Assembly (NCBI GenBank): GCA_028280885.1
Contig: JANQKY010000021.1
Location: forward strand, 31,408 to 95,407
Reading direction: 5' to 3'
DNA: 64,000 nucleotides
Source: Tepidamorphus sp.
GTDB lineage: Bacteria; Pseudomonadota; Alphaproteobacteria; Rhizobiales; Tepidamorphaceae
Made by a program: the position numbers and the translations under genes. A model generated the notes under the pieces. The model saw only the letters and a list, made by a program, of their open reading frames with translations, ran no database searches and had not been told where the DNA came from. Numbering within the stretch: position 1 is the first letter of the stretch; each line of letters starts with the position of its first letter. Below are positions 35,793-44,340 of the stretch, piece by piece.

Positions 35793-37481
35793 ATGACGCG
35801 TACCGGGGCGACGGCCGGGAGCAGTACCGGCGCCAACACCGATCCGGCCGCAAGGCCGCTATACTGGCGGCTGTCGGGCCTCGGCCTGGTGGTCGCCGCG
35901 CTGTTCTTCGCTGCCTCCCTCACCCCCTCGCTGATCCCGCGCGCGGCCATCGCGCAAGGCGTGCTGAGCGGCATTTCGATGGCGCTCGGCTATCTCGTCG
36001 CGGCCTTCGGTCTGTGGCTGTGGCGCCTGATGCTGCTGCCGGTGACCGACGACCGGCGGGTGCGGCTCGGCCTCTACGGCGTCGCGGGCCTGATCGCCGT
36101 CCTGGCGCTCGCGCAATTGCCGGACTGGCAGAACGCGACGCGCGCGGTGATGGACCTGCCGCCCGTGGAGAGCGGTCATCGCGCGATTGTCGCTGCGCTC
36201 GCCGCCGCGGTCTTCGCGCTGCTCTGGCTGATCGGATCGCTGTTCACGATGGTCGCCCGGCGGACCGGCCGGGCTTTGTCGCTGATCCTGCCGGGGCGGC
36301 TTGGCATCGTGGCCGGCGTGCTGATCGCGGCGATTGCCCTTGCCGCCTTCACCAACGGCGTGCTGGTGCGCCGCGGCATGGAACTTGCCGATGCCGCCTT
36401 TGCCGCCGGCGAACAGATCATCGATCCGCGATTTGAAAAGCCGACGGACCCGATGATGACGGGCAGCGATCAATCGCTGATCGCCTGGGACGATCTCGGC
36501 AATCGCGGCCGCGATTTCATCGGCCGCACGCCGACGCCGGAAGAGATTTCCGCCTTCACGGGCAGGCCGGCGAAGCGGCCGGCGCGGGTCTATGTCGGCC
36601 GGGTATCGGCTAAGACCGCCCGCGCGCGCGCCGAGCTGGCGCTTGAGGAGCTGATCCGCGTCGGCGGCTTCGACCGCGAGATCCTGATCGTCACGACGCC
36701 GGTCGGCACCGGCTGGATGGATCCGGGCGCCCATGACACGATCGACTTCATGTTCGGCGGCGACACCGCGCAGGTCGCCGCCCAATATTCCTATCTGACC
36801 TCGGTCCTGTCGATCCTCACCAATGTCGAATACGGCCTCGACCAGGCGCGCGAACTCTTCGACGTCATCCACGGCCACTGGTCGACGCTGCCGCCCGAGA
36901 CCCGGCCGAAGCTCTATATCCACGGGCTGAGCCAGGGCGCGCTCAACAGCCAGGCGACGCTGCCGCTGTTCGACGTGCTCGCCGACCCGCCGCAGGGCGC
37001 GTTCTGGGCCGGCTCGCCGTTCCTCGCCCCGATCTGGACCTATGTGCGCAACCAGCGCGATCCCGGCAGCCCCGCCTGGCGGCCGCGCTTCGGCAACGGC
37101 TCGATGGTCCGGACCACGAACCAGCAGAATGTGCTCAACGAGGCCGACGCGCCCTGGGGCCCGATCCGCTTCGTCTTCCTCAATTACGGCAGCGACCCGA
37201 TCGTCTTCTTCGACGTCGCCATGCTGTGGCGCCCGCCCGCCTGGCTGGCCGCGCCGCGCGCGCCCGACGTCGCGCCGCAGATGCGCTGGTTCCCGCTGGT
37301 CACCGCCTTCCAGGTGGCGCTCGACATGCTGGTGGCGCTGTCGGTCGAACGGTTCGGGCACTACTACGTCTATCAGGATTATATCAACGGCTGGGCGGCG
37401 CTCACCGATCCGCCCGACTGGTCGGACGAGCGGTCCGAGGCGCTGAAGGCCGTCTTCGCCAAACGCCCGCCGCCCTGGTAG
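35793..37481 (+). CDS. Alpha/beta-hydrolase of the Abhydrolase_9 membrane family
   Basis: 562 residues from ATG 35793, eight bases after GAAGAGG; GTG 35790 is an alternative. The N-terminal 200 residues hold about four membrane segments (for example 26-46, 49-70, 88-104, 130-150), matching the Abhydrolase_9 N-terminal domain. The C-terminal hydrolase domain carries the nucleophile elbow HGLSQGALN with S380 and later acidic and histidine candidates. Substrates of this family are unknown. The C-terminus ends five bases from the convergent VirJ-like gene. Confidence 0.85.
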   Translation: MTRTGATAGSSTGANTDPAARPLYWRLSGLGLVVAALFFAASLTPSLIPRAAIAQGVLSGISMALGYLVAAFGLWLWRLMLLPVTDDRRVRLGLYGVAGLIAVLALAQLPDWQNATRAVMDLPPVESGHRAIVAALAAAVFALLWLIGSLFTMVARRTGRALSLILPGRLGIVAGVLIAAIALAAFTNGVLVRRGMELADAAFAAGEQIIDPRFEKPTDPMMTGSDQSLIAWDDLGNRGRDFIGRTPTPEEISAFTGRPAKRPARVYVGRVSAKTARARAELALEELIRVGGFDREILIVTTPVGTGWMDPGAHDTIDFMFGGDTAQVAAQYSYLTSVLSILTNVEYGLDQARELFDVIHGHWSTLPPETRPKLYIHGLSQGALNSQATLPLFDVLADPPQGAFWAGSPFLAPIWTYVRNQRDPGSPAWRPRFGNGSMVRTTNQQNVLNEADAPWGPIRFVFLNYGSDPIVFFDVAMLWRPPAWLAAPRAPDVAPQMRWFPLVTAFQVALDMLVALSVERFGHYYVYQDYINGWAALTDPPDWSDERSEALKAVFAKRPPPW

Positions 37482-37486
37482 GGCCG

Positions 37487-38365
37487 TTAGAGGTCGTTTT
37501 CGTTGAGGAACCGCTCGACCGCCTGCCGGGCGATCTCAGTCTGCGCGGCATCGAAGGCGAGCGTCGACAGGATGGACCGGTCGCGCTGATCGAAGCCGTG
37601 GTCGGCATCGGCAAGAACGACGGTCTCGACTTCCGCGCCGGTCCGGCGATAGGCCTCGGCCCGTTCGACGCAGTCCGGCGTGCTGACGATGCTATCGTCC
37701 CCGGCGAGCACGAACAGGCTCGGCGGCGCGCCGGTCCAAAGATCGGCTTCCGCGCCGTTCAGCACCCCGCAATAGGGATAGAGCAGGACCATCGCGGCGA
37801 CCGTGTCCTTGAGCGTTTCGGGCGGCGCGGGCCAGGCCGTCAGGCCCGGCGGAACGGTGCCGGCGCCCGAAAGCGCCATGAACTCCATCGCCGTCCAGCC
37901 GCCATGCGAGGCGCCCAGCAGGATGACGCCGCCGGCCGCCAGATCCGGGAAGGCGTCGATCGCGACCGCGATGTCGCCGGCCCGTTCGGCGCCGGACAGC
38001 GCCTGGCCGGCGCAGACGAGCCGCCAGGCCTGCGCCCGGTCGAGCCCGCGCGGGCCGTGGCTGTCGAGGATCAGCGCCGCGTGGCCGCGGCTGACCAACA
38101 GGTCGGCCCAGTAATCCATGTTGTCGGCGACCCCGTCGCAGCCCGACAGCAGGATCGCCAGCCCCTCCGGCGGCCTGTCCGTCGGCTGCTTCAATCGCCA
38201 TGCGGCTTCAAGCTGTTCCAGGCGCGCCGCCGGGGCCTCGGGCAGCACCGACCATTGCGCCGCCTGCCGGGCGGTATTGAGCGCGAAGGCAAGCGCCAGC
38301 AGCGCGACGAGCGCGGCGACGACGAAGATGATCCTGCGTCTGCGAGCCTTCGGCGATTTCTGCAT
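37487..38365 (-). CDS. VirJ/AcvB-like alpha/beta hydrolase
   Basis: 292 residues with one N-terminal membrane anchor (about 11-29) and a periplasmic hydrolase domain. The nucleophile elbow is LLGASHGGWTAMEF (serine near 150), the acid lies in LFVLAGDDSIV, and the histidine is in ADADHGFDQRDRS near 255-267. The AILLSGCDGVADNMDYWADLL opening resembles dienelactone-hydrolase and VirJ/AcvB types, some of which hydrolyse lysyl-phosphatidylglycerol. No lysyl-PG synthase (LpiA) gene is adjacent, so substrate is undetermined. It is divergent from the serine hydrolase gene with a 92-bp spacer. Confidence 0.8.
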   Translation of the reverse strand: MQKSPKARRRRIIFVVAALVALLALAFALNTARQAAQWSVLPEAPAARLEQLEAAWRLKQPTDRPPEGLAILLSGCDGVADNMDYWADLLVSRGHAALILDSHGPRGLDRAQAWRLVCAGQALSGAERAGDIAVAIDAFPDLAAGGVILLGASHGGWTAMEFMALSGAGTVPPGLTAWPAPPETLKDTVAAMVLLYPYCGVLNGAEADLWTGAPPSLFVLAGDDSIVSTPDCVERAEAYRRTGAEVETVVLADADHGFDQRDRSILSTLAFDAAQTEIARQAVERFLNENDL

Positions 38366-38457
38366 CCATGCCTCCCTGCAAGGCCGTCTTAACGCGAACG
38401 GGTTATGATAGGGTCAAATCACAACCATCCCGAACGACCCTCCGGAAAGGTCTTTCC

Positions 38458-39675
38458 ATGTCCGCTTGCCGACACATGCGCCGGTCCGGTCGCGCCGGCC
38501 TGATCGCCGCCCTGCTGCTTCTGATGGCCCATGTAACGGCCCATGCGGACACGCGCCATCTGTGCGAGCCCGCCGGCTCCAAACCGGGCAAGCCCGGCGA
38601 CCATGGCGCGATCATCCAGGCCGTCGACGCCATGCCGGAGCCGGCCGATGACGGCCTGCCCGTCTCGACGCTTGCCGCCGAGGGGTTCCGGACGGAGCCG
38701 ATCGCGGAGATGATCGACGTCCTCGGTCTCGACTATTTCGAGAAGCTCGACAGCATCCTGATCGCCCGCAACGGCAAGCTGGTCTTCGAGGCCTATTTCA
38801 ACGGCTTCGACGCGGAGACGACGCACGACACGCGCTCGGCCTTCAAGTCGATCACCTCGACGCTTGCCGGCATCGCGCTGGAGCGCGGCGATATCGAGAG
38901 CGTCGACGTGCCGATGCAGGCCTATTTTCCCGACTACTGGACCGATCTTGCCGGCGACAGGGCGCTCAAGGCGCAGATCACGCTTGATCACCTGCTGACC
39001 ATGACGCCGGGCTTTGAGGCCGAGGAGAGTTTCAATGTCGGCCCCTTCGTCGAAAACGACATGTGGCGCTCCGAGGACTGGTACCGGTTCTCGCTCGACC
39101 TGCCGATGTGGTTCAGCCCGGGCAAGCAATTTCTGTACAATTCCTCGACGACCTTCCTGATCGGTGCGATCGTCGCCCGCGCCTCCGGCATGCCGCTGCC
39201 GGAGTTTGCCAGGGCCACCCTGTTCGACCCGCTCGGCATCACCCACTACTGCTGGACGCTGACGCCGAAGGGCCGCGCGGTGGCGCAGGGCAGCTTCTTC
39301 ATGCGGCCGCGCGACATGCTGAAATTCGGCCAGATGATCCTTAACGGTGGGGTCTGGAAGGGAAACCGGATCGTCTCGGAGCGCTGGATCGAGGAGGCCT
39401 CGCACCATCGCTTCGACGCCGTGCCGCCGGGAACCGATCCGGTCGGCATTCCGACGATGGGCTATGGCTATCAATGGTGGACCGAGCGCCCGGAAGCCGG
39501 CGAGGACCCGCGCGTCGGCCGCTATTTCGCCAGCGGCAATGGCGGCCAGAAGATCTATGTGTTCCCGGATCTCGACATGGTCGTGGTGTTCACCGGTAGC
39601 AACTACAACAAGCCGATCGGCCACAAGCAGCCGAACCTGATCCTCGACCGCTGGATCCTGCCGGCGGCGTTGTGA
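38458..39675 (+). CDS. Periplasmic serine hydrolase of the beta-lactamase/class C fold
   Basis: 405 residues from ATG 38458, with GGAAAGG seven bases upstream. A Sec signal peptide (about 1-31, ending THVTAHAD-like VTAHAD) is followed by the hydrolase. The S-x-x-K motif is SAFK (S127, K130), and the second motif is YNS (Y227). Such proteins are esterases, 6-aminohexanoate-dimer hydrolase-like amidases or D-aminopeptidases rather than antibiotic-inactivating enzymes as a rule. The third motif is degenerate (HxG-like region not clear). Gene function is not predictable from neighbours. It is the last high-GC gene before the AT-rich region at 39676. Confidence 0.85.
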   Translation: MSACRHMRRSGRAGLIAALLLLMAHVTAHADTRHLCEPAGSKPGKPGDHGAIIQAVDAMPEPADDGLPVSTLAAEGFRTEPIAEMIDVLGLDYFEKLDSILIARNGKLVFEAYFNGFDAETTHDTRSAFKSITSTLAGIALERGDIESVDVPMQAYFPDYWTDLAGDRALKAQITLDHLLTMTPGFEAEESFNVGPFVENDMWRSEDWYRFSLDLPMWFSPGKQFLYNSSTTFLIGAIVARASGMPLPEFARATLFDPLGITHYCWTLTPKGRAVAQGSFFMRPRDMLKFGQMILNGGVWKGNRIVSERWIEEASHHRFDAVPPGTDPVGIPTMGYGYQWWTERPEAGEDPRVGRYFASGNGGQKIYVFPDLDMVVVFTGSNYNKPIGHKQPNLILDRWILPAAL

Positions 39676-39857
39676 GGGGGTGTTAGATGGCTACGAATCT
39701 GGTTTCGATCTTGCCTGTGTCCGTTTGGGCGCTTTTTCGTTACTATGCTTAGCTGACAATCTCGGATTGTTTGATACTGCAGCCTCTGCCATCCGCCGCA
39801 GGCAGTTGGACAGTTAATTCAGTTAGGTTCCTCGTCCTCACGTAAACAGAGGAAGGC

Positions 39858-39878
39858 GGTTTCTGGAGAGCAGAAACC
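39858..39878 (-). terminator. Stem-loop downstream of the RHH-type gene
   Basis: GGTTTCT at 39858-39864 pairs with AGAAACC at 39872-39878 around a 7-nt loop. It lies 45 bp past the end of the leftward gene at 39924. The following bases are pyrimidine-rich (GCCTTCCTCTG) rather than a T-run, so this is only a possible terminator. The rest of 39676-39923 holds no gene. Confidence 0.35.
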
Positions 39879-39923
39879 TAGATGTTCCCTATAGTAAATA
39901 GCCGGCTCATAAGTCCTGTGGTG

Positions 39924-40487
39924 CTACAATCCGGCCTTGATCGAACCAGTCCGCCCAGGATGCTGCGCCTTGTCGTTGTCCCGCCATTGAAACTGGACCT
40001 CCACCGGGATGCGATGCTTGTTGGCTAGCCGATTGACTTCGCGCCAAACGTCCGAAGCGGACTGCCCTTGAATGGAAAGGCCGATATCTGGGTGAAATTT
40101 GAAGCCGTTCTTTTCAAATCTGCCGACTTTTGACGGAATCTGAATTTCGCGAGCTAGGTTATCACCAACGATACCTTTCTTTTGAACACAGCGTATCAAT
40201 TCGAGGAGCAGCGTCGCCCAATTCATCTTAGAAAAATGTGCGGACGAGACAGTTGCAAATAGAACACGTGTGAAGGAGAGGCCAGGTGCTTTGTCGTATG
40301 AATGAACATCGTTGTTCGCGGGAGCAGCGAGCTCTGATATGGGTTGTTCTTCACGCCCTAAGCCGAGACGCTCCATTTCGTTTCGCACCAGGCGGTCGAT
40401 CGCTTTCGACGGCGTATCAGCTTCCAGCCAAGTCGCGATGTACTTCAGATCTGCGAAAGCTGCGTCACTGATGCGGATAACAGGCAT
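39924..40487 (-). CDS. Unrecognised protein with ribbon-helix-helix/SeqA-N-like N-terminus
   Basis: 187 residues from ATG 40487, with GGAGAG seven bases upstream. The first 42 residues read as a short strand (VIRISD) and two helices (AAFADLKYIATWL, TPSKAIDRLVRNEMERL), the pattern of a ribbon-helix-helix DNA-binding unit and similar to the SeqA N-terminal domain. The rest is not recognised; its C-terminal third contains GFKFHPDIGLSIQGQSA and VEVQFQWRDNDKAQHPGRTG. Composition is clearly AT-richer than its neighbours, suggesting transfer. It is divergent from the gene at 40768, and a perfect 18-bp inverted repeat lies 35 bp upstream of its start, suggesting autorepression. Confidence 0.7.
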   Translation of the reverse strand: MPVIRISDAAFADLKYIATWLEADTPSKAIDRLVRNEMERLGLGREEQPISELAAPANNDVHSYDKAPGLSFTRVLFATVSSAHFSKMNWATLLLELIRCVQKKGIVGDNLAREIQIPSKVGRFEKNGFKFHPDIGLSIQGQSASDVWREVNRLANKHRIPVEVQFQWRDNDKAQHPGRTGSIKAGL

Positions 40488-40521
40488 CAATTTACTCTCC
40501 TACGGTTAGGGTGGCTCCCAG

Positions 40522-40570
40522 AAAATATGTAACATAAATCCATATGTCAAGAATTTATGTTACATATTTT
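40522..40570 (-). promoter_or_regulatory. Perfect 18-bp inverted repeat, candidate operator
   Basis: AAAATATGTAACATAAAT at 40522-40539 is the exact reverse complement of 40553-40570, with a 13-bp AT-rich spacer. Each arm contains ATGTAACAT, itself a near-palindrome, giving two paired half-sites. It sits 35 bp before the ATG of the RHH-type gene, over the likely promoter, as expected for an autoregulated ribbon-helix-helix repressor. Confidence 0.65.
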
Positions 40571-40668
40571 TCCTCATCCTAATGATGCGCAGGGTTTGGA
40601 TTTGCCACCTTTCTTCATTGTCGATTGAGTTTGCAAATCGGTTCGCAAGCGCAGATATCATCCGCTAT

Positions 40669-40684
40669 TTGTTCCTAGGAACAA
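40669..40684 (+). promoter_or_regulatory. Perfect 16-bp palindrome, candidate second operator
   Basis: TTGTTCCTAGGAACAA at 40669-40684 is its own reverse complement. It lies 83 bp upstream of the rightward gene at 40768, in the spacer shared with the leftward gene, and differs in sequence from the 18-bp repeat nearby, so a different protein would be expected to bind. Confidence 0.55.
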
Positions 40685-40767
40685 TCAGACAAAGGTCGTT
40701 GACAAAAGCGCTCCTTCGGAGAATTATCAGGACTAAATGAAATTCCTTTCGAGAGAGTGAGTCGGTC

Positions 40768-41430
40768 ATGACTGACATTTTCGGGAAATCAAATAAGCGG
40801 AGCACAAAGACTCGTTTGTTCCAAGTTGCTCTTGATGCTTTAGAAGACGCAGGGTGGACGGTTGAGCGCGTCGCCGGAAGTGGTAAATCGAGCGTTCGAC
40901 GCATTACCAAGGGTGACGAAAGCAAGGTGGTTTCGATACGAACCACGCAGGACACGTGTATAGCTTTTCCGCGCACTGAAGGGGACAAGAGCTGGCGTAC
41001 TCTCGATGAGGTCGATGCGGTTGTTCCGGTGTCCGTAGACGACAAAGAAAATCCGAAATTCGCCAAAGTCCATATAATTGATGGTGACGAGATCCGAGCG
41101 CGTTTCAATCGAGCATATAAAGCGCGAAGAAGTGCAGGGCACAAAATTCCGATCGGGCGTGGGGTTTGGGTTTCTCTTTACCTGCCCGAAGCCGATAATC
41201 CCGTGAGCCATGTGGGCGCAGGCGCAGGGCTAGAATTTCCGCCGATTGCCATAGTACCTTTGGTGCTTGAGGAGGAGGCAGAAGATGCTACCTCCGATGA
41301 TGGCTTGGAAGTGGATTCAATCTCGCCGCCTTCAGGAGAAGCCCCTCTTTCGATCGCGGAAGCAAAACGCCGCTTGGCAGAGACATTCAGAGTCGATCCG
41401 AGCAGCATCAAGATAATCGTTGAAGCTTAA
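40768..41430 (+). CDS. Unrecognised protein, possible restriction-endonuclease-like fold
   Basis: 220 residues from ATG 40768, preceded by a purine-rich GAGAGAGTGAG. The N-terminal half (LFQVALDALEDAGWTVERV, then VVSIRTTQDTCIAFPR and DAVVPVSVDD) alternates helix and strands in a way that recalls PDDEXK-type nuclease folds, but the catalytic D/E-x-K is not evident, so this is a guess. An acidic linker (EEEAEDATSDD, about 167-177) leads to a C-terminal helical tail (SIAEAKRRLAETFRV). AT-richer than flanking genes. Divergent partner at 39924 has similar composition; both look like one acquired module. Function unknown. Confidence 0.65.
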   Translation: MTDIFGKSNKRSTKTRLFQVALDALEDAGWTVERVAGSGKSSVRRITKGDESKVVSIRTTQDTCIAFPRTEGDKSWRTLDEVDAVVPVSVDDKENPKFAKVHIIDGDEIRARFNRAYKARRSAGHKIPIGRGVWVSLYLPEADNPVSHVGAGAGLEFPPIAIVPLVLEEEAEDATSDDGLEVDSISPPSGEAPLSIAEAKRRLAETFRVDPSSIKIIVEA

Positions 41431-41595
41431 GGCTCTACGATCGCGATTTGCGATCTGCTTCGCAGTTAGTTTCACAGAGTAAGGGTTTTGCGATCAGCAA
41501 TGGCCTAGAAACAGTTCCGAACTAACCTTCGGTACGCCAAAACCCGATCCTCTCAGCAACGGCAAGGCCGGTTCCGCGCGCCTAATGGCCCCCCC

Positions 41596-42582
41596 TCACA
41601 CCACCGGCGGCTTCACCGCCCCCATGTGCCGCAACTGTCCGACAAACGCCGCGAGCCGGTCCTTGCGATAGGCCTCGACATCCATGCCGTCATAGTCGAG
41701 GAAGCCGGCCCCCGTCTTCAGCCCGATGCGGCCGGCGGCCATGTTATCCTCGACGACCTCGGGAACGGCGAACCGGTCGGAACCGGTTGCCTCGCGCATG
41801 TAGTTCGACGCGTGATAGAGGATGTCGCCGCCGCCCCAGTCGATGAATTCGAGCACGCCGAGGACGGCGAAGCGGAAGCCGAAGCCGTATTTGGTCGCCT
41901 TGTCGATGTCGTCGGCCGACGCGACGCCCTCCTCGACGAGACGGGCCGCCTCGTTCATGGCGAGCGCCTGCAGGCGCGGCACGATGAAGCCGGGGCTCGC
42001 CTTGCAGACGACCGGGACCTTGCCGATCGCCTCGAGCAGCTTGACCAGCGCGTCGGTGACCGCCGGATCGGTCTTGGCGCCGGGCGAGACCTCGACGAGC
42101 GGCACCAGGAAGGCCGGGTTGAGCCAGTGGGCGTTGAGGAAGCGCTCCGGCGGCGTGACCAGGTCCTGCAATGCGTCCGACAGCATGGTCGAGGTCGTCG
42201 AGGCGATGATCGCGTCCGGCCGGGCCATCGCCGACAGCGCGGCGAAGGCCTCCTCCTTTGCCGCCCGGGTCTCCGGCACGCCCTCGAAGATCACGTCGGC
42301 GCTAGCAAGGGCTGCCTGCGCCTCGTCTGCCCCGGCAAAGGACACGCGCTCGGCAATCGGCGCGATCGCCGCCGCCTCCATCAGCCCGATATCGGCGAGC
42401 ATGCGCAGGGTCGAGCGAACCTCGCCGAGCGCCTCCGCCTCGACGCGGGCGGTGTCCTCGGCCGAGCGCGGCTTCAGGTCGACCAGCGTCACCGGATAGC
42501 CGGCATAGGCGAAGACGACGGCGATGCCGCGACCCATCCGGCCGGCACCGGCGGCCGCGATCCTCTGGATCCTATCGGCCAT
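41596..42582 (-). CDS. 3-hydroxyacyl-CoA dehydrogenase (hydroxybutyryl-CoA dehydrogenase type)
   Basis: 328 residues. ATG 42582 overlaps the TGA of the upstream gene as TGATG, fixing the start; the longer open frame is antisense-like. The NAD motif is GAGRMGRGIAVVFAYAG near 12-28, and NAHWLNPAFLVPLVEVSPG near 148-166 holds the catalytic histidine. A C-terminal 3HCDH domain follows (GFGFRFAVLGVLEFIDWGG). It oxidises a short 3-hydroxyacyl-CoA or a related hydroxy acid such as carnitine or gulonate. Coupling to an opine-dehydrogenase-family enzyme and closeness to a TRAP importer suggest a catabolic pathway for a specific organic acid. Confidence 0.88.
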   Translation of the reverse strand: MADRIQRIAAAGAGRMGRGIAVVFAYAGYPVTLVDLKPRSAEDTARVEAEALGEVRSTLRMLADIGLMEAAAIAPIAERVSFAGADEAQAALASADVIFEGVPETRAAKEEAFAALSAMARPDAIIASTTSTMLSDALQDLVTPPERFLNAHWLNPAFLVPLVEVSPGAKTDPAVTDALVKLLEAIGKVPVVCKASPGFIVPRLQALAMNEAARLVEEGVASADDIDKATKYGFGFRFAVLGVLEFIDWGGGDILYHASNYMREATGSDRFAVPEVVEDNMAAGRIGLKTGAGFLDYDGMDVEAYRKDRLAAFVGQLRHMGAVKPPVV

Positions 42583-43667
42583 CACAGGCCGTCCCGCAGG
42601 AGCGCCGTCATCGCGCTCCGGTCGAGGCCGGCGAGGCCGAGGCTTTCCAGCGTCCGGCCGCTCTTGCGGAAATCGTCGCCGCAGATGGCGGAGCCGATCG
42701 CCAGCAGGCCCGTTGCGGTCGGCGCGTCGACGCCGGCCCAGTCGGCGACCGAGACCAGCAGGGCCAGTCCCTGCTGGACGTCCTCGCGCATGTAGCGGTG
42801 TTGGTTGAGCACGATGTGCTCGCGCCAGTCGCCGGAATCGACGAGCCGTTCGTGGCTCTTGCGGCCATACATCCATTCGTCACCGTCGGATGCGTAGTGG
42901 TCGGCGAGCGGGAAATGCGGCGCGCCGTAGCCCAGCGCCTCGCGCATGGCGACGCGTTCGGCATCGAGCCGGTCGGTGACGCGCCGGATCGCGGCCTGCG
43001 TGCCCTCGTTGTGGATGTCCCAGCGCTCGAAATGCTCCAGCGGGCCGGCATTCATGATGATCAGCGGGGGATGGATGATCGGCCCGGCATTCATCAGCGC
43101 CCCCGACAGGCCGTCGCCGCAGGGCTCGATCGCCGGATAGGCGCGCGCGATCACCTCGAGCGCATGCGCCTCGTGGCGCAGCGGCAGCACGCCGGTCGGC
43201 AGCCGCGTCGCATAGACGCTGATCGCGACCGTGTCCGGCCCGTGCTTGCGGGTGAGGTAGGGCAGCGTGCCGGTCTCGGCAAAGGCGACATCGGCGGTCG
43301 ACCCGGCGTCGCGGATCGCCTTCAGCATCACGTAGGAGCCGAAGGTGCCCGGCGGCAGGTAGATCACCTGCCCGTCGGAAAGATGCGGCGCCATGGCTTC
43401 GGCGATCGAGGCTTGCGCGAAGGCCGGGGCCGGGCAGACGATCAGGTCCGCCCCGGCCAACGCCTCACCGATATCGTTCGTCGCCACGGGAATCGTGACG
43501 GGACGCTCGCCCTTGAAATCCTTCAGCGTCAGCCGGTTGCCGGCCGCCTTCAGGGCGTCGAGGCCGGCTGCGTCGCGGCGCCAGAAGCGGACCCGGTGGC
43601 CCTGCTCGGAAAAATCGACGGCGGCGGCATGCGAGCCGTTTCCGCCTCCCAGTACGGCGATGTCCAT
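42582..43667 (-). CDS. NAD/NADP octopine/nopaline dehydrogenase-family protein
   Basis: 361 residues from ATG 43667, with AAAGGA nine bases upstream. The nucleotide-binding motif is GGGNGSHAAAVDF at 7-19. The C-terminal opine dehydrogenase domain includes GPIIHPPLIIMNAGPLEHF, NEGTQ and HFPLADHYASDGDEW, with the conserved His-Asp region of this family. Members reversibly join or split an amino acid and a 2-keto acid, or act on related imines. The gene is coupled to the downstream hydroxyacyl-CoA dehydrogenase gene (one-base overlap) and separated from the TRAP genes by a repeat cluster. Confidence 0.88.
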   Translation of the reverse strand: MDIAVLGGGNGSHAAAVDFSEQGHRVRFWRRDAAGLDALKAAGNRLTLKDFKGERPVTIPVATNDIGEALAGADLIVCPAPAFAQASIAEAMAPHLSDGQVIYLPPGTFGSYVMLKAIRDAGSTADVAFAETGTLPYLTRKHGPDTVAISVYATRLPTGVLPLRHEAHALEVIARAYPAIEPCGDGLSGALMNAGPIIHPPLIIMNAGPLEHFERWDIHNEGTQAAIRRVTDRLDAERVAMREALGYGAPHFPLADHYASDGDEWMYGRKSHERLVDSGDWREHIVLNQHRYMREDVQQGLALLVSVADWAGVDAPTATGLLAIGSAICGDDFRKSGRTLESLGLAGLDRSAMTALLRDGL

Positions 43668-44340
43668 GGGTCGGGTTCCTTTGTGGTTCCGGTTATGTCT
43701 GGTGTGATGTCCGCATGTGTTCCGGCAATGATCGCGGCGAGCGTGTCGTCCACCGCCTCTCAATCGTCATCCCGGCCGAGCGGAGCACAGAGCCGGGATC
43801 GGAGAACCCCGGTTCCATCGCCGGGGCGAGGGCTCCCCGATCCCGGATATTTGCTGGCGCAAATTCCGGGATGACGAGGGAGAGGGTGGTGTCCTTGCGT
43901 CCCGCTCTGAGGCCGTCACCTCCTCCTCCGAGGTCATCCCCGGACTTGTTCCGGGGAACCATGAACACCGCGCTGGCGACTGTGTTCATGGATTGCCGGG
44001 GCGAGCCCGGCAATGACCGCAGGGAGCGCAGGGGCCTCTGCCTTTCTCTCGTCATCCCGGCCAAGCGGAGCGCAGAGCCGGGATCGGGGAGCCCCTGAGC
44101 GTGCAGACATCCAGGCCGGAGGGACTCCGCCCCGCCCGGGTTCTCCGATCCCGGATAGCCGCAGGCGGCTTCCGGGATGACGATTGAGAGGAGATCGCCT
44201 CGCCTCTTCCCGTGGGGGTCATCCTCGGCTTGGTCGGAGATCCAATACCGTCTGCCGCCGGGTATCGGACCCTCTGCCGTTACGGAGGATGGCACCGAGC
44301 GTGCGAAAGGCTCCTTGAAACGGAAACGCACTGCCGTGCC
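43668..44340 (+). repeat. Spacer of REP-like repeats
   Basis: 673 bp with no supportable gene. It contains several ATCCCGG/CCGGGAT hairpins (near 43770-43800, 43844-43875, 44055-44085, 44145-44180) and an inverted GAACCATGAACAC / GTGTTCATGGATT pair near 43958-44000. Bases 43834-43896 repeat 21947-22009 exactly over 63 bp. It lies between the opine-dehydrogenase start and the end of dctM, both leftward. Confidence 0.8.

Noticed and set aside
41439..41455. GATCGC/GCGATC hairpin just after the 40768 gene as terminator
   Set aside because: A 6-bp stem with no T-run following; too weak to call as a feature.
39676..41595. Prophage or integrative element
   Set aside because: No integrase, tRNA, direct-repeat att pair or phage structural gene was seen at the edges, so only an AT-rich two-gene region is claimed.
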